Shown here piece after piece: positions 1 to 11,726 of a stretch of 64,000 nucleotides of DNA. This stretch comes from Parus major (lineage: Eukaryota; Chordata; Aves; Passeriformes; Paridae). The translations under genes and the position numbers were made by a program. The stretch covers positions 3,776,896-3,840,895 of the forward strand of contig NC_031769.1 in the NCBI RefSeq assembly GCF_001522545.3, given 5' to 3'. The notes under the pieces were generated by a model. The model had not been told where the DNA came from, made no database searches, and saw nothing but the letters and a program-made list of their open reading frames with translations. Each line of letters begins with the position of its first letter. The first letter of the stretch is position 1.

Positions 1-171
1 TAGGGGATGAAAAGGTTTTTCTGGAAGTTTATTGTGGTGTTCTTATTATTGTAGTTTGTCAATAAACTTTGTTTATTCCTTTTAAGTTTTATGCCTGTTT
101 TGCTCTTGTTCTAATCCATATCTCACAGCAAGAAATAAGTAATTTTCTTAGTTATTAGTTTTAAACCACAA
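1..171 (+). mobile_element. 3' end of an endogenous retroviral LTR, truncated by the window edge
   Basis: The stretch holds an AATAAA polyadenylation signal near 60-66, T-rich sequence after it, and ends in AAACCACAACA. That terminus is close to the reverse complement of the TGTGGTGGTTT found at 39582, as expected for LTR ends with short inverted termini (TG...CA). I associate this end with ERVL-like LTRs of passerine birds, which is family knowledge rather than something shown here. A CR1 fragment follows directly. No retroviral coding sequence is visible. The 5' part of the LTR lies outside the window. Confidence 0.5.
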
Positions 172-175
172 CAAC

Positions 176-690
176 CTCTGAGATCATGGAATCCTGCCAT
201 TCACCCAGAACTTCCAAGTCCACCACTCAACCCTGTCCCCAGGTGCCACATCCACATGGTTTTTTCAATATTTCCATGGACAGTGATTCCACTACTTCCC
301 CAGGCAGTCAGTTCCACTGCCTGACCACATGTTAAGTGCAGATATTTTACTAAATATCCGATCTAAAACTCCCCGTGCGTGACTTAGGGACATTTCCTCT
401 TGTCCTACCTCTTGTTACCTGGGAGAAGAGACCAAACCCCACCTGGCTTCACCTTCCTGTCCCCCTGAGCCTCCTTTTCTCCAGGCTGAGCCCCTTTCCA
501 GCTCCCTCAGCTGCTCCTGCTGCTCCAGACCCTTCCTCAGCTCCTTCTCTGGACACTCTCCAGCCCCTCATTGTGTTTCTTCTTGTGAGGGTCCCAAAAC
601 TGACCCTGGGATCTGAGGTGGGTTTAATGTGAGGCCTCACACTGCAGATCAGCACTGTACCCCACTTTTATTTCTCTTGTTGTGTACTGG
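176..690 (-). mobile_element. CR1 LINE fragment, antisense
   Basis: The plus strand reads as the reverse complement of the CR1 3' region. Recognisable pieces are the tract around GGGAGAAGAGACC (420-432), CCTCCTTTTCTCCAGGCTGAG (470-490) and CTCCAGCCCCTC (557-568). Those correspond to the end of the reverse transcriptase ORF and the early 3' UTR of avian CR1. The copy is diverged and non-coding. Boundaries are approximate. Confidence 0.8.
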
Positions 691-2935
691 ATGGTTACAA
701 GTCTCTCACTCCACTCTGATGGTTTCAAACCAGCTGAATTCAGGAGTTTTGAATTGCACAGCAAATGAAGTCACCCCTTCAAATTACAAAGCTACTTGGG
801 CTGTTCTCACATCTCCTCTGCTCTTGCAAAAGATTGGTGTTGAGGGTCAGGAGTTTGTTAATTTTTTGATAATTAACTGGCACAGGCCAGTGCTTGCTGG
901 AGGTTTTGCTTCAAGTAAAGGATTTGTCTTGCTCCAAGAAAATGGGAGGGATGAGTAAAGGTGTTTCTATGCCAAGGAGAGCTCCAGCTGCCTGGCAGAA
1001 TGTCACAGCTCACCCTGGCTGAGTGGAAAACAAGGAAATGGGGCTTTTTTTTTCATTCCCAGCCCTTTCTTCTCTCCTTTAAAGTCTCCTCTTGCTTTGA
1101 AGTATTGTTTAAAATACAAGAACCAGAACACCACTTATTTTCTCCACCTCCAAAGGAAGTTTAAGATAACGAGACAACAAGGCTTTAAATGTCAAAAAAC
1201 TCTTCTCTCCTGAGCAGGCAGCCAGCAAATCCCTGTGGCTGCTGCAAGCTCACACTGCCAACTCCTGAGCTCTGGGAACTTGGGCACTTCACCAGGACTG
1301 CTCACCTGGACAAGATGTTAATTATTTATAAACAGCTTTGTGAGCATTCCCTGCTGGGTTTATCACAGAACCAGGAGAAATGGGAAGCTTTGGGGATGCA
1401 CAAGGACCAGTAAATGCTCTGGGTGTCTCAGGGTAGTGGCTGAATCACCAGGAGCATGAGAGTTACTGACTCAAAATATCCTGGAGCTGAAGGGCTCAGA
1501 GACATTTTCCCCAAACCATTTGGCTTCCATGTCCTCCTGGAAGGATTTCCACCCCATTTCTTCACCTGCAAGTTTGGGTTTTAAGGCTTCTTGGCAGGAA
1601 TCCAAAGTGTTTTCTGGCTTTGTTGGCTAAAACTCACCCTTAAACATAAGATCAGCTGGACTTTGAAGGACAAAGATGGTTTTCCATATCATTTAAAAAA
1701 TAAATCTGTGAACTACAATCTAGGCCTTTGAGGAAGTCATGAAAACTGATGAAAGGCCAGCTTGTTTTATTTTCTCCACCAGCTTGCTGGTTCTCTGTAG
1801 ATAGATAAAACCACTTTAAATTGTAAGTGTTTCTACCCTCTAAAAATGAATTTTACTTTCCTTATTCAGTCTTGGAGACTTCATGCATAGAAATCCTGAC
1901 CATCCTTTCTCAAGTGGAGGAGAGTGAGTCTTGAGGAGGGGATCAGGGAGGTAAACCAAACAGGGGATGAAAGAAGAAGCAATAATTGCCCTGCACCAGA
2001 GAAATCTTGTCTTTTTAGCACAAATTAAAGGCTGAGCACTTTAATTCAGAGTTACCTGTTCCTTGGTCCAAAGAACTCAGTGGTGCTCCTCTCCCAGGGT
2101 GCATTTTTACTACGTGGAGGATGTACCTAAGGAGTAAAGCAAGGAGGAAGGAAATGTTCTCTACACTAGAAGGCAAAGCAGGAGAAAGATCAGCAGAGCA
2201 GCCAGGTGAAGGCTCTCGGTCAGGAATGAGAATGGGACACAATGATTCTCATATCTGGAGATATTGATTACATTATATTATATTGATTATATGATTATGA
2301 TTGGATTTATTGCTAAGACAGCACCTAAGTACTGTCAGTGCAGAATTTAAAGAGCTACCCTATCATCTCCATAGTTTAGATTATAGATTATTTTATTTTA
2401 AATAGATTATTACAGATTAAAGTTGGGTTGTGGTTCCTCCTGTTGAGTCACAAGTTTTTGTGACACTCCTTTACTGTCTAAATTTTAGAGAAGTCTAAGC
2501 TGCTTGGTCTCAGATTTGGTCAAAAATCTGTGTTTAAAGGGTTGTAATATTAGAGGGTTTGGCCAGAAACACACAGGTTTGGTTACACTCTGTGATCTTG
2601 CAGAGCTCACAGTTATAAAACAATGGAAAAAAGAAAACATATGGAGCTGCTTTAGGATTTTATCTCTGTATTTGACCCAATTTTAGTGCCTTTTATCACC
2701 CATCCAAAAACAAGTGTTCCTTGCCTTGGAGCTGGACATACTCTGCAGGGATGCCAGGGTGGGATCCACCCAGAGGCAGCCTGGACACACCAGTTTGCCC
2801 AGTTGGCCCAGTGTCCAGCAGCATTTTATCCCCTTTTTCAGCAAAGTCAATTGCAAACACCTCAGCTCCCCCCATCCCTGGAATGCATCATTTACAGGAT
2901 CATCCAGACAGCTCCTTCTGCAACACCCACTTGTG
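691..2935. other. Intergenic, no gene recognised
   Basis: Open frames here are short and match no family I know. The stretch 2262-2420 is AT-rich and contains imperfect GATTAT-type repeats. Nothing else stands out. Confidence 0.6.
2262..2420. repeat. AT-rich imperfect GATTAT/TATTAT repeat
   Basis: GATTATA, GATTATG and TATTATAT-like words recur across this interval without a strict period. It looks like a decayed simple repeat. Confidence 0.5.
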
Positions 2936-3190
2936 CTCATAGAACCATGGAAAGGCTTGGGACCTTAAAAATCACCTCATCCCACCCCTGTGCCATGGCA
3001 GGGACACCTCCCACCATCCCAGGGTGCTCCAAACCCCGTCCAGCCTGGCCTTGGACGCTTGTGGCGATCCAGGAGCAGCCACAGTTTCTCTGGGCACCCT
3101 GTGCTGGGGCCTCACTTCCCTCACAGGGAAGAATTTAATGCTTATATCCAATCTAAACCTGCTGTGTTTCAGTTTCAAGCCAAAGCGTTG
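2936..3190 (-). mobile_element. CR1 LINE 3' fragment, antisense
   Basis: It begins with CATAGAACCATGG, the reverse complement of the CR1 3' terminal octamer region. It continues through GGGACCTTAAAAATCA, GCCATGGCAGGGACACC and CACAGGGAAGAATTTAATG, all landmarks of the CR1 3' UTR in reverse. It is 5'-truncated. A long open frame that crosses it (2990-3772) is a by-product of the repeat. Confidence 0.85.
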
Positions 3191-4002
3191 TTATCTCAGC
3201 ATAAAGCACATTTCCCGTGGGAGAGTGTGGAGAGGGAGGTGAGGGGTGTGTGGGGGATGCACACAGAGACTCAGCTCTGTTCCAGGGCTGGCACTCAGGA
3301 ATTTAAAATTGAGTTTAATGTTAAAACTCACACATTTATTTATCAGCAGCTCTCCCACAGCTGTTCACAGCTCCCAGGGCTGTGTGCACCAGGGCACCCC
3401 AGGCTCCCCCCAGAGCCAGCACCCTGTGCCACAGCACAACACCTCCCAGGCCTCCTGGAGAGCAAATTCACGCGTGTCTCCTGCCTTTGGTCTCCTCTGA
3501 CACATCCCAGACAGGAGAGGGGTTGGGAAGAGGCAGGAGAAGAGGGGAGGCAGTGGCAGATCAGGATTTGTATGGCAATATCTGCACATCCTGCAGATCC
3601 AGAACCCAGCCTGCAGAAAGCAGCTCAGGGTGATCCACCCCAGCCTAAGGCAGATGTCTCAGTGCAGAGGATTCACACCTGCCACTGTCAGACACAGAAT
3701 TATTTACACAGACACCACCCCAGGTGTGGCAGAGGAAGAAGTAACTTTATTCTGTCATTTAGGTATTTATAGATTCTTGACAATGACCAGGGATTGGATA
3801 GTCAGGTCACCACCTTCCCAACCACACTGGTCATAAGAATTGTCCATCAAAAGATATATCTTTAATGGAATATATAAACATCTATGTTTATAGTTACTTT
3901 CTTGGGAAAGTGTTTAGAAACTATGAAAACAATGACAGAAAACTTGATTTTCAGGGTGACACACACCCTTAAAATTCCTCCACTGAATATACACTTCTCT
4001 CA

Positions 4003-4014
4003 CTACCAGGGGGC
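4003..4014 (+). promoter_or_regulatory. Candidate CTCF core motif
   Basis: CTACCAGGGGGC matches 11 of 12 positions of the CTCF core CCASYAGRGGGC. Only a motif match is seen. Occupancy is inference. Confidence 0.35.
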
Positions 4015-7000
4015 CTGGCTGTGCTGCAGGGATTTTTGAAAGCAAGGGAAACTGAGGCACCAGCACAGGACAGGCTCATGCCCAGAACTCCACTTTAGTT
4101 CTCTGGACTGGGAAAACACCTGCCAGTCCTAGGGACACATGTTTGGAGCCTTTCAGTGGGATGTGGGGGCTGAATGACAGCAGATGACAGGCAGTACTCA
4201 CTGCCTGGGGAGCCACTGTGTTACTGCAGGTGGATCCTGGCAGGGAGAACCTGTGGGGTTTGCTCTGGAGGAGGGATGAGAGCAGCAGAGGAAGAGCTCT
4301 GGACAGCAGCTGCTGTGTTGGAAAGGCCCTGGGAAGGCTGCTCTGCTCTCAGCAGGACTGTGCTGTCTGTCAGCCTTGTGCATGCTATTTAGAATTTGTA
4401 GTTGCAGGGTTTTGTGTTGTCTTGTAAAGGGGCGGCTGTTTTGGGGTAGAAAGCTGCAACCACAGTGAAGAGAGCAGGACACAGGGGATGAAGGGTGGCT
4501 GGTGCAGGGCTGACTATCAAGGTTCCTGGAACATCCCAGTTCCCTGCCCACCCCTTTAAACTCTTGGAGCTGTTTGATCAGTCCCACAGCGGTGCCAGCA
4601 TTGGTAGGGCAAGGAGGGGTTTCTGATTTGGGGGCATCACAGCCATAACCCCTCCTCTCCCTCCTGACACAGCAGGATGGAGTGACCAGGAGATCTCCCC
4701 AACAAAACAAAACCAACTTCAGGTTCAAACAGCCCATTGATTGTAGGAAGCAGATAAGTCACTGGAATCTGTCCAGGCTCGAAATCAACACTGGGGCCAT
4801 TTGTGCTTACACCAGTTTTTTATTTTGAGCTCTTATCAGATGAATATGATGGATATAGAGGCAGCCACAGACACTGCAGTTCTTTTTCTTGTGGCAGGAG
4901 GGGAAACTCTGGGCTTGGGCTGCACAATGAAGCTGTGAGAGATGATTCCAAAGAAAAACTTTCCTTGCTAATCAGATGCTCAAAAGCAATTAAAGTAAAG
5001 CGGGAGGTTGAAATAACAGAAAATTAGTTGTAATTTAAAACACTTTATTCTTTTGTATCACATTTGCCTTTCTGTGAGAGCTGTTTCCTAAATTAACAAG
5101 AACAATCCATAGTGTAACAAGGCAGTGAAAGGGTTCCTCAGCCTCTGCTGGCACCTCTCATGTTTGCAAGTCTCAGGAACAATCACAGGCTCACCTGAAC
5201 AAATATCTGGGCTCCCTGCTGCCTATCTCCCCACACCCAGTTGTCCATCCCTCCTGCATTGTGTGTACCCAGCACAACCTCTTGCTCTGAAGCCTCCTGA
5301 TGTGATTAACTGTGGCATCTTTAACAAAACCTGCGGCAATATTTCCTTCTAAAGCAGAGCGAAGATTTCACTTACCCATCCTCCTTCAATTTGCCAAATT
5401 TCATTTTTCTTCCACTGTATAATTAATCAGGCACTGGTGCATATGACAGCTTGGCTTAAATTTAGTTCTCACTTCCCCTATGTAGCCTTGTCAGATGCAG
5501 ATGGCTGGTCAAACATGGGCTGGGTTTGTCTGAGAAGGCGACACAGAAATCACCAGCCTGGGTCAGATCTTTTCTCCACCAATTCCAACATCCTGTCTCC
5601 AATGGCAACCAGCTCCAGGCACTCCAGAGAGCAAGAGGTGCTCAGGTGCTGGAGGAGAAGGAGGCACCAACACCCAACCTGCCCAAAGGTGTTCCTGAGC
5701 TGGGAGCTCCTCTGCCATCAGGGAGGACCCATTCCCACATCCCTCCTGCAGCCTGGGTAGCTGCTGGTCCTTGTGCTCACTGAGTGCCCATGGGACAGCC
5801 CAAGCCACTCAGAACTTGTGCAAGCAGGTGAAAAAGAAAGGTGTGTGCAAAGCCTGCTGGCTGCTCAAGGGTTTAGACCTGTGGAAATGTCAGGGGGAAA
5901 AATGGGACGGATTATTTTCTGCAAAGTGCAGAACTCCAGGCACGGTAAGGCAGAATGTGAGATTATTTCAGTCCTGTGCTGATCTCTACACCTGGGAAAG
6001 GCAGCACAGAACTTGCAGGTGTGCAGGGCTGTGAGATTTATTTTTTACCCTTTCTCCATGTAGGGTATCTTTCCTAGTTTCATTCATTTCACCTTCCCAC
6101 CAAACACCAAACACCTGCAAGCTGGTTATAGGCACCACTGCAATAACTTGTTTCTACACCTTGATCCCTTCCCAACTCTGTGCACATCTGTTCTTCCAGC
6201 TTGTTATTCACACAGATGGAACCTATGTTTTACCTTTTGCTGATCTGATGTGAAGAATGATTTCCCAAAAGAGGACAGGGCTTGGACCTGCCATGCCAGC
6301 ACCTCTGCATTTCCCGGAATCACTGTTCATATCAGGACATCATGATGCAGTACAGAGAGGATTTGGAAGGTGAAAGTCTTGGGGGATTAGGGTGTTTTAT
6401 GAGGAAAGGAGCTTGGGGGTGAGATCCTGGTCTGGGAAGACACTGGGAAATAATTCTCATTTAAGTAAGAGAAAACAAAAGCAAGTTTATAATATATATT
6501 TGGAAAACAGAGACAGAAATGGAGAAACAGAGAGAGGATGTCAGCAAAACACATTCATACATTTATACATACCTAAATGCAAGAGACTTTATTAGACCAA
6601 AAGTAAAGCATTACCTCAAAAAAAAAAAAAAAATCAAAATCAAAAACCCAAACAGCAAAGAAACCCCACAAAACCCCTACAATATAACAAAGCAATTTGT
6701 CCCAAGTATGAGGTTTTCTAAGTGGGAGAAGCAGGCAGGGCTTTCACTGGCATCTAGTGGTGCAGTGCAGAGGCAGCCGATGGCACAGCTTCACTTCCAA
6801 AGTGGATTTTCCTGGGATGGTGGAGACTCTTCAGGCTGGGTCATCACCACTCCCAATCTGGGTTTACAAAGAGGTTTATTTTTGGACACAGCCTAACTCT
6901 GTCAAGCTGTCACAGCTTTGTCTGTGAAACACTTTGTGCATGAACATAAAACGTGTGCAGTTTATATTTCACCACAAGAGCAAAACCTTGGGATCATACC

Positions 7001-8479
7001 AAGGAATATTTGATCTCTCTTTCCTTGGATTTTGGGACTTTGCATGAGTCTGAGGGGACATCAGGCAGATCTGGTCTGTTTGGAGGAGAGGCTGAGCTGG
7101 GGCTGGGAAAATGCAGATGTCAGTGGAGAGAAACAGGAGCTCTGAGGGTACAAGTCCTCTGTCCTACTGGAGGTGTCCACTTGGAATAATGTAAATTGTA
7201 AATGTAAACAGTGGACGAATGGACACTGACTCAGCTGGGATGGCACAATCCCTTCCTCCAGAACCTTCTGGAAGCAAAGGAGTCACACAAACAGCCTCCA
7301 CCCCTCCAGCTGCTCCAGGTGAGCCCCTGTCCCAGCTCTCCACCTCCATGGTGCCACACACCCCCATGGGGCTGCTGGATGGAGCTGCTGCCTGGCCCCA
7401 GGCAGGATTTGTGGGAAGGTATTATGGAAAAAGAAAGGATGGAAAGGGGAAATGTTCCCCAAGGAACCCTGAACATGGCCTGGGGTCTACTGTGGCCCTT
7501 CCCTGTGGTCTCTCCTGCCTGTCCAGGGCCTCCTGTGGGACTTTTGTGCATCAAAGCTGAACAATTTGAGTGTGGCAAACTGAATGAGGGCTGTGTGTCC
7601 TGTGCTGTTCATGTCCTGCCACAGAGGTGAATTTGCATGAATTCTCCTTCGCTGGACTGGGGTACAAGCTGCTCCTCAAACTGGTGCTGCTGCCTCACGC
7701 TGCTGGTTTGTACTGGGGTAGGAAATACATCAGCAGACTTTAGCCCAGGTAGAAACAGTGTGTAGAGTGAATCTGAGTTCCAGAGGACCTGTGTGATCCA
7801 AGCCAGGTGCCTCACCATCTCCTGCCTCAGTTTCCCACGTTAAAGAGGAGAGGAACAGCATGTTTGGGGCCTTGAATCATATTTAGGAGAGATTTGGAGG
7901 TGCTGGTGCACGAGAAATGAATGTTATTGCCCAGCCTCAGAGACCTGGGACAGCTCCTAATCTCTGTCCCAGGGAAGAGTTGTACTGCAGCAGCTTTTCT
8001 TCATTCCCATGATCCTAAAACCTTCCCAGGGAAGCATCCTGGGCTAGAGCTTCCTGCTGAACCTCCAAGCCTCACTGTGCAGGGCATCCCCAAGATGGTC
8101 TGGGTGCTTTCCACGGGGTCCTGCTGAGGCTGAGTCTCTCCCAGGCAGTGCTCATCCCACTGCTAAACCAGCTCCACACCCCTCTGTGTCCCCCCTTGTC
8201 AAATCCCCCGAGTCACCGAGGATCAAGGGCATCCTTTGCTGGTAGATGGGCACAAGCCCTGCCCGCTCTGCCCAGGGGGACTGCAAACTGCTGCAGGCAC
8301 AGGAAAACTCACTGGAATAATGCATCCTTCCTCTCTGCATGCAGAAACACTCCCTGGAATTGCATCTTCCCTCTCCTGAAACTTCCTGGAACCTGGGAGG
8401 GAAGGAGGATGCTTGCAGTGCCACAGGATGTTTTCCTTCCCAGACCAACAAAAATTAAGGGAACACGCTCCGCTGGGAC

Positions 8480-8870
8480 AAGAGGGAAATGTCCCGAAAC
8501 CAGGACAAGGGAGGGCAGGATGGGGACCAGGGATGCGGGGAGAGGGAACCACAATTCCCAGAAAGCAGAGCCAGCCGGGGACCCCCGCAGCTTTCCCCCA
8601 AGGCAGCGGAGCAGAAGAAGGACAGCTCGGGGAGAAATCCCCTCCGCTCCCTCCGGCATCTCCCGCACACCTTGGCGGAGCCTGAGCATCCCTCGGGGCG
8701 CTGCCAGCCCGGAGCTTCTGAGCCTTGGGGCAGCAGCCAAAACCGCGACCCCGGGGCCACAAAAGGGCACAGCTGCCCCCGGGGACCCCGCTCTGCCCTT
8801 CCCTCAAAGCCTGAGACCCCGGCATCGCCGAGCTCCAAGGAAAGGGTGGATTGGGATGCGGAGGATCTGG
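8480..8870. promoter_or_regulatory. GC-rich, CpG-containing patch
   Basis: Local GC content and CpG count rise well above the flanks, with repeated CCCCGG, CGGAG and GCGGCG-like words. It lies about 1.5 kb upstream of the plus-strand zinc-finger pseudogene and could be its relic promoter. No exon could be placed. Open frames of 120-220 codons on both strands here are expected from high GC and are not called as genes. Confidence 0.3.
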
Positions 8871-9442
8871 AGAATAGAAAGAAGGAAAAAAACCCAAATA
8901 AAATTTGTTTTATTTATATTTATTTATAAGAAGGCAGGAATTCCTTCTTTAGCGTTGGTATGAAGGATTTGTTGGGTTTTGCCAGAATTCCTGCCAATTG
9001 AATGGCTGTTGCCAGTGAGAGGTTTCTCTAAGGGACAAGTGAGAGCATCCCTGGTGAGAGGACAGGCCATGGACACCAGTGACCCACTGCAGCCCCCCAT
9101 GTGCCCCCAGCATCAGCCATACCCCAGGAGGATCCTTGGTGCCCAGGATAAATCCACTACCCATTCAGCATTAATGGCTTTCCTTAATAAACATACAATA
9201 TTGAACTTTTCTGAGTCCTCTTCCTAGCCTGGCTGCTGCTGGGGCTTTGTCTGCTTTGAGATAAAACCTGTTGTGTTTTCACAGCTACTCCCACATAAAT
9301 GAAGGAGTTCTGGCCCACCTTGGAGTGTTCCCTCCAACAGCAAGCACTAAACCCTGCTCCTGCTCCAGGTGGGTGTGTTTTATCTCCCCTGGCTCAGTAT
9401 GACTTTGCAGGTATTTGTGTTTTGGCTGTTATTAATATAATA

Positions 9443-9492
9443 TTCTCCTTCTCCTCCTTCTTTTTCTTCTCCTCCTTCTTCTTCTTCTCCTC

Positions 9493-9551
<59 letters not shown>

Positions 9552-9713
9552 TACTACTACTATTATTACTAATATTATTACTAATATTATTACTACTATT
9601 ACTACTATTACTATTATTATTACTATTATTACTATTATTACTATTACTATTACTATTATTACTATTACTATTATTATTACTATTATTATTACTATTATTA
9701 TTACTATTATTTC
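9443..9713 (+). repeat. Compound trinucleotide microsatellite, TTC/TCC then ATT/ACT
   Basis: The first part (about 9443-9522) is a pure polypyrimidine run of TTC and TCC triplets. The second part (about 9523-9713) is interrupted ATT and ACT triplets. Read as protein it gives long leucine, isoleucine/valine or arginine runs, which explains the spurious frames on both strands. The polypurine/polypyrimidine half is the kind of sequence that can form triplex DNA. Confidence 0.95.
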
Positions 9714-10295
9714 TTTTATCTTCTTGGTCAAAGGACAGAGGACTATTCTGAATTTACTAGCATGGCAGTAGTAGAGCTGATACCTCAGTGTCATTGCAGC
9801 AGCGAATACATCACAGACCCCCCCAAAACTTTGGTAAATCATCCTGTTCCTGCCCTCTCTGCCAGTGTCCAGTTGGGCCTGTGGCTTCAAAGGTCCCAGG
9901 TTCAGTGGAGCAGCCAAGGTGTCGATATACTGGACACAGGAGGTGCAGAAGAAATAATAACCTCATCATTTTCCTTTCCTTTTTTCAGTCTGGCAGTTTG
10001 AGTGTCCAGAATAGCAGAGAAGCCTTTCCAGGAACGCCAGGGAAGCCTTTCCAGATGAGATGGAGACGGAGCTGTAAGCATTTCATCTACAAGCTGAGGT
10101 GTCAGAAGGCTGAGCAGTGCAGAGGAACAGCACCCTGTTCCCACAGCATCCATTCCAGCACTCACTGGTGTGTGTGTCCTGGTGGTTTCTGCATCCCCAC
10201 AGACAGCCCGTCCCCACTGTGGCTCTGCTGTACCTCAGGCTGTTCCCAAGCCATTGAGAACCTGCCATGAGGGACGTGGTTAAACCCTGGGGGCC
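9714..10295. other. Region upstream of the zinc-finger relic
   Basis: No exon can be supported. A weak GTAAGC donor-like site lies near 10074, just after a short ATG-initiated frame beginning at 10054, but nothing shows it belongs to the zinc-finger locus. Confidence 0.4.
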
Positions 10296-11726
10296 ACAGA
10301 CCCGTGTCAGGAGTGCAGGAAATCCTTCAGCAAGAAGGGGAACCTGAGGAGGCACCAGCAGATCCACAGAGGAGCAGAGGAGCTCCTCCCTTGCGGCGCT
10401 TCTCCCGAGGCCACCTTGCTGCCCACCAGAGCTTCCACACAGGGGACAGACCCTTCCCCCTTGGGGATCTGCCTGGCTGCCCAGCAGAGGACTCACACCA
10501 GGGTGAGAACTCCCAGGATCTCTCCAAGATCTCCCTCAGCGCCCACATGCACACCCTGGGCCAAGTGTGAGAAGAGCTTTGTGAGGAAGGGCATCCTCAC
10601 AGCCCACAGGGAGGTGCACAGGTGGGAGAAGCCCTTCAAGTGTCCCCAGTGCAGTGGGTGCTTTGGGCAGAGAGCCACGCTGCTGGCTCACCTGAAGGTG
10701 CAGTGCAGGGGCCCTTTGTCTGCATGGGAAGGGATTGAGCACCAAGAGGTGTTCCAGTGTCCACCAAAGGAACCGTGCCAAGCAAAAGGAGCTCCATTTT
10801 GGCTTCAGGTCAGAGGAGAGTGTGTTGGAAAGTATGGCCCATGAAGGAGATGTTTCCCAGGGATGTAGAAATCCACTGAACCCAAAGAAATTTCCTTGAA
10901 AATCCAGGTGAAGGAGGAACCAGAACCACCCACTGATGGCACAGCAAGCACTGCAGCAGCCTCCCAGAAACTTCAAGTCAAGGAAGAGCCATCAGAAAAC
11001 CCAGCCTATGGAAAGCTCTTTGATCCAAAATTCCCACTGCCTGTTACAGGGGAGACAGCCTAAAAAAGAAGAAGATGCTGATGGGCAGCACAAATGAGAA
11101 GGCCCCATAGCCACTAACCAGGTGTTCCATGTGAAGGAAGAACCAGAAGAAAGCTTTGATTTTGGGGTGCATTCTGGAGAGAAGCCAAACCTCAGTGCTA
11201 TTACCCAGAGGATCTGGATTAAAGAGGAACCTGGGATGGAGGCCAACCACCAGGAGAGCCAGAGCCCAGAGAGGAAGCAGGAGAAATGCTGCCAGTCCAC
11301 CGAAGAGGAGGTGCTGGAGAACCATAAGAAATCCATGTCCAGGGACATTCCCTCAGCAAAAGGAGACCCCAGGGGTGAACGGACATTCCCCTGCCCCGAG
11401 TGTGGGAAGAGCTTCAACCAGAAGTTGAACCTGATGAGGCACAGGAAGATCCACATGAGCAAGGGGCCCTACAAGTGCACCAAGTGTGGGAAGTGCTTCC
11501 CCCATAAGCTCCACCTGATCAAGCACCAGCTGCTGGGGGAGGACCCCACAAGTGTGGGGCCTGTGGGAAGCGCTACCGGCTCAAGAAGTACCTGAGGAGG
11601 CACCACAAGATCCACATGAGGGAAGGAACTTCTCCCTGCTCAAAGCCTGGGGAGAACACAAGGGCTGGACCCCGCCACGCTGAACATGGGGCTCTGTGCC
11701 CTGTGAAGAGTGAAGGGGAGAGCTGA
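10296..11726 (+). pseudogene. Degenerate C2H2 zinc-finger gene (KEEP-motif type)
   Basis: A recognisable Krueppel-type zinc-finger protein gene in pieces. A complete finger (CQECRKSF..., C-X2-C-X12-H-X3-H) lies at 10305-10367. Then come finger halves in shifted frames (RRFSRGHLAAHQSFHTGDRPF near 10393; SLSAHMHTLG near 10532), a finger missing its first cysteine near 10565 and one whose last histidine is cysteine at 10637-10705. From 10900 there are four lysine-glutamate motifs (QVKEEPE, QVKEEPS, HVKEEPE, WIKEEPG) that fit the sumoylation consensus. Two intact tandem fingers follow (from 11392 and 11473), and a third (11547-11609) lies one base out of frame. The shifted frame closes with TGA at 11724. 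Breaks seen: frameshifts in the first array and near 11545, and in-frame stops near 10868, 11062 and 11093. With so many lesions it is unlikely to encode a full protein. The 157-codon piece 11122-11595 could still be translated. Confidence 0.75.

Larger units (their letters stand above)
3191..9442. other. Intergenic, no gene recognised
   Basis: No open frame here resembles a known protein. The interval holds a CTCF-like motif at 4003-4014, a weaker one at 6749-6760, a poly(A) run near 6618 and a GC-rich, CpG-containing patch around 8480-8870. The many short open frames have no family match or splice pattern that I can support. Confidence 0.6.

Noticed and set aside
2990..3772. 260-codon open frame on the plus strand
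   Set aside because: It runs through an antisense CR1 tail and unrelated sequence and has no recognisable domain or splice pattern.
8148..8963. Overlapping frames of 130-270 codons on both strands
   Set aside because: GC-rich sequence leaves all frames open. No protein family and no consistent start or splice sites.
9299..9917. Open frames rich in leucine on plus and in isoleucine/valine/arginine on minus
   Set aside because: Both are translations of the trinucleotide microsatellite.
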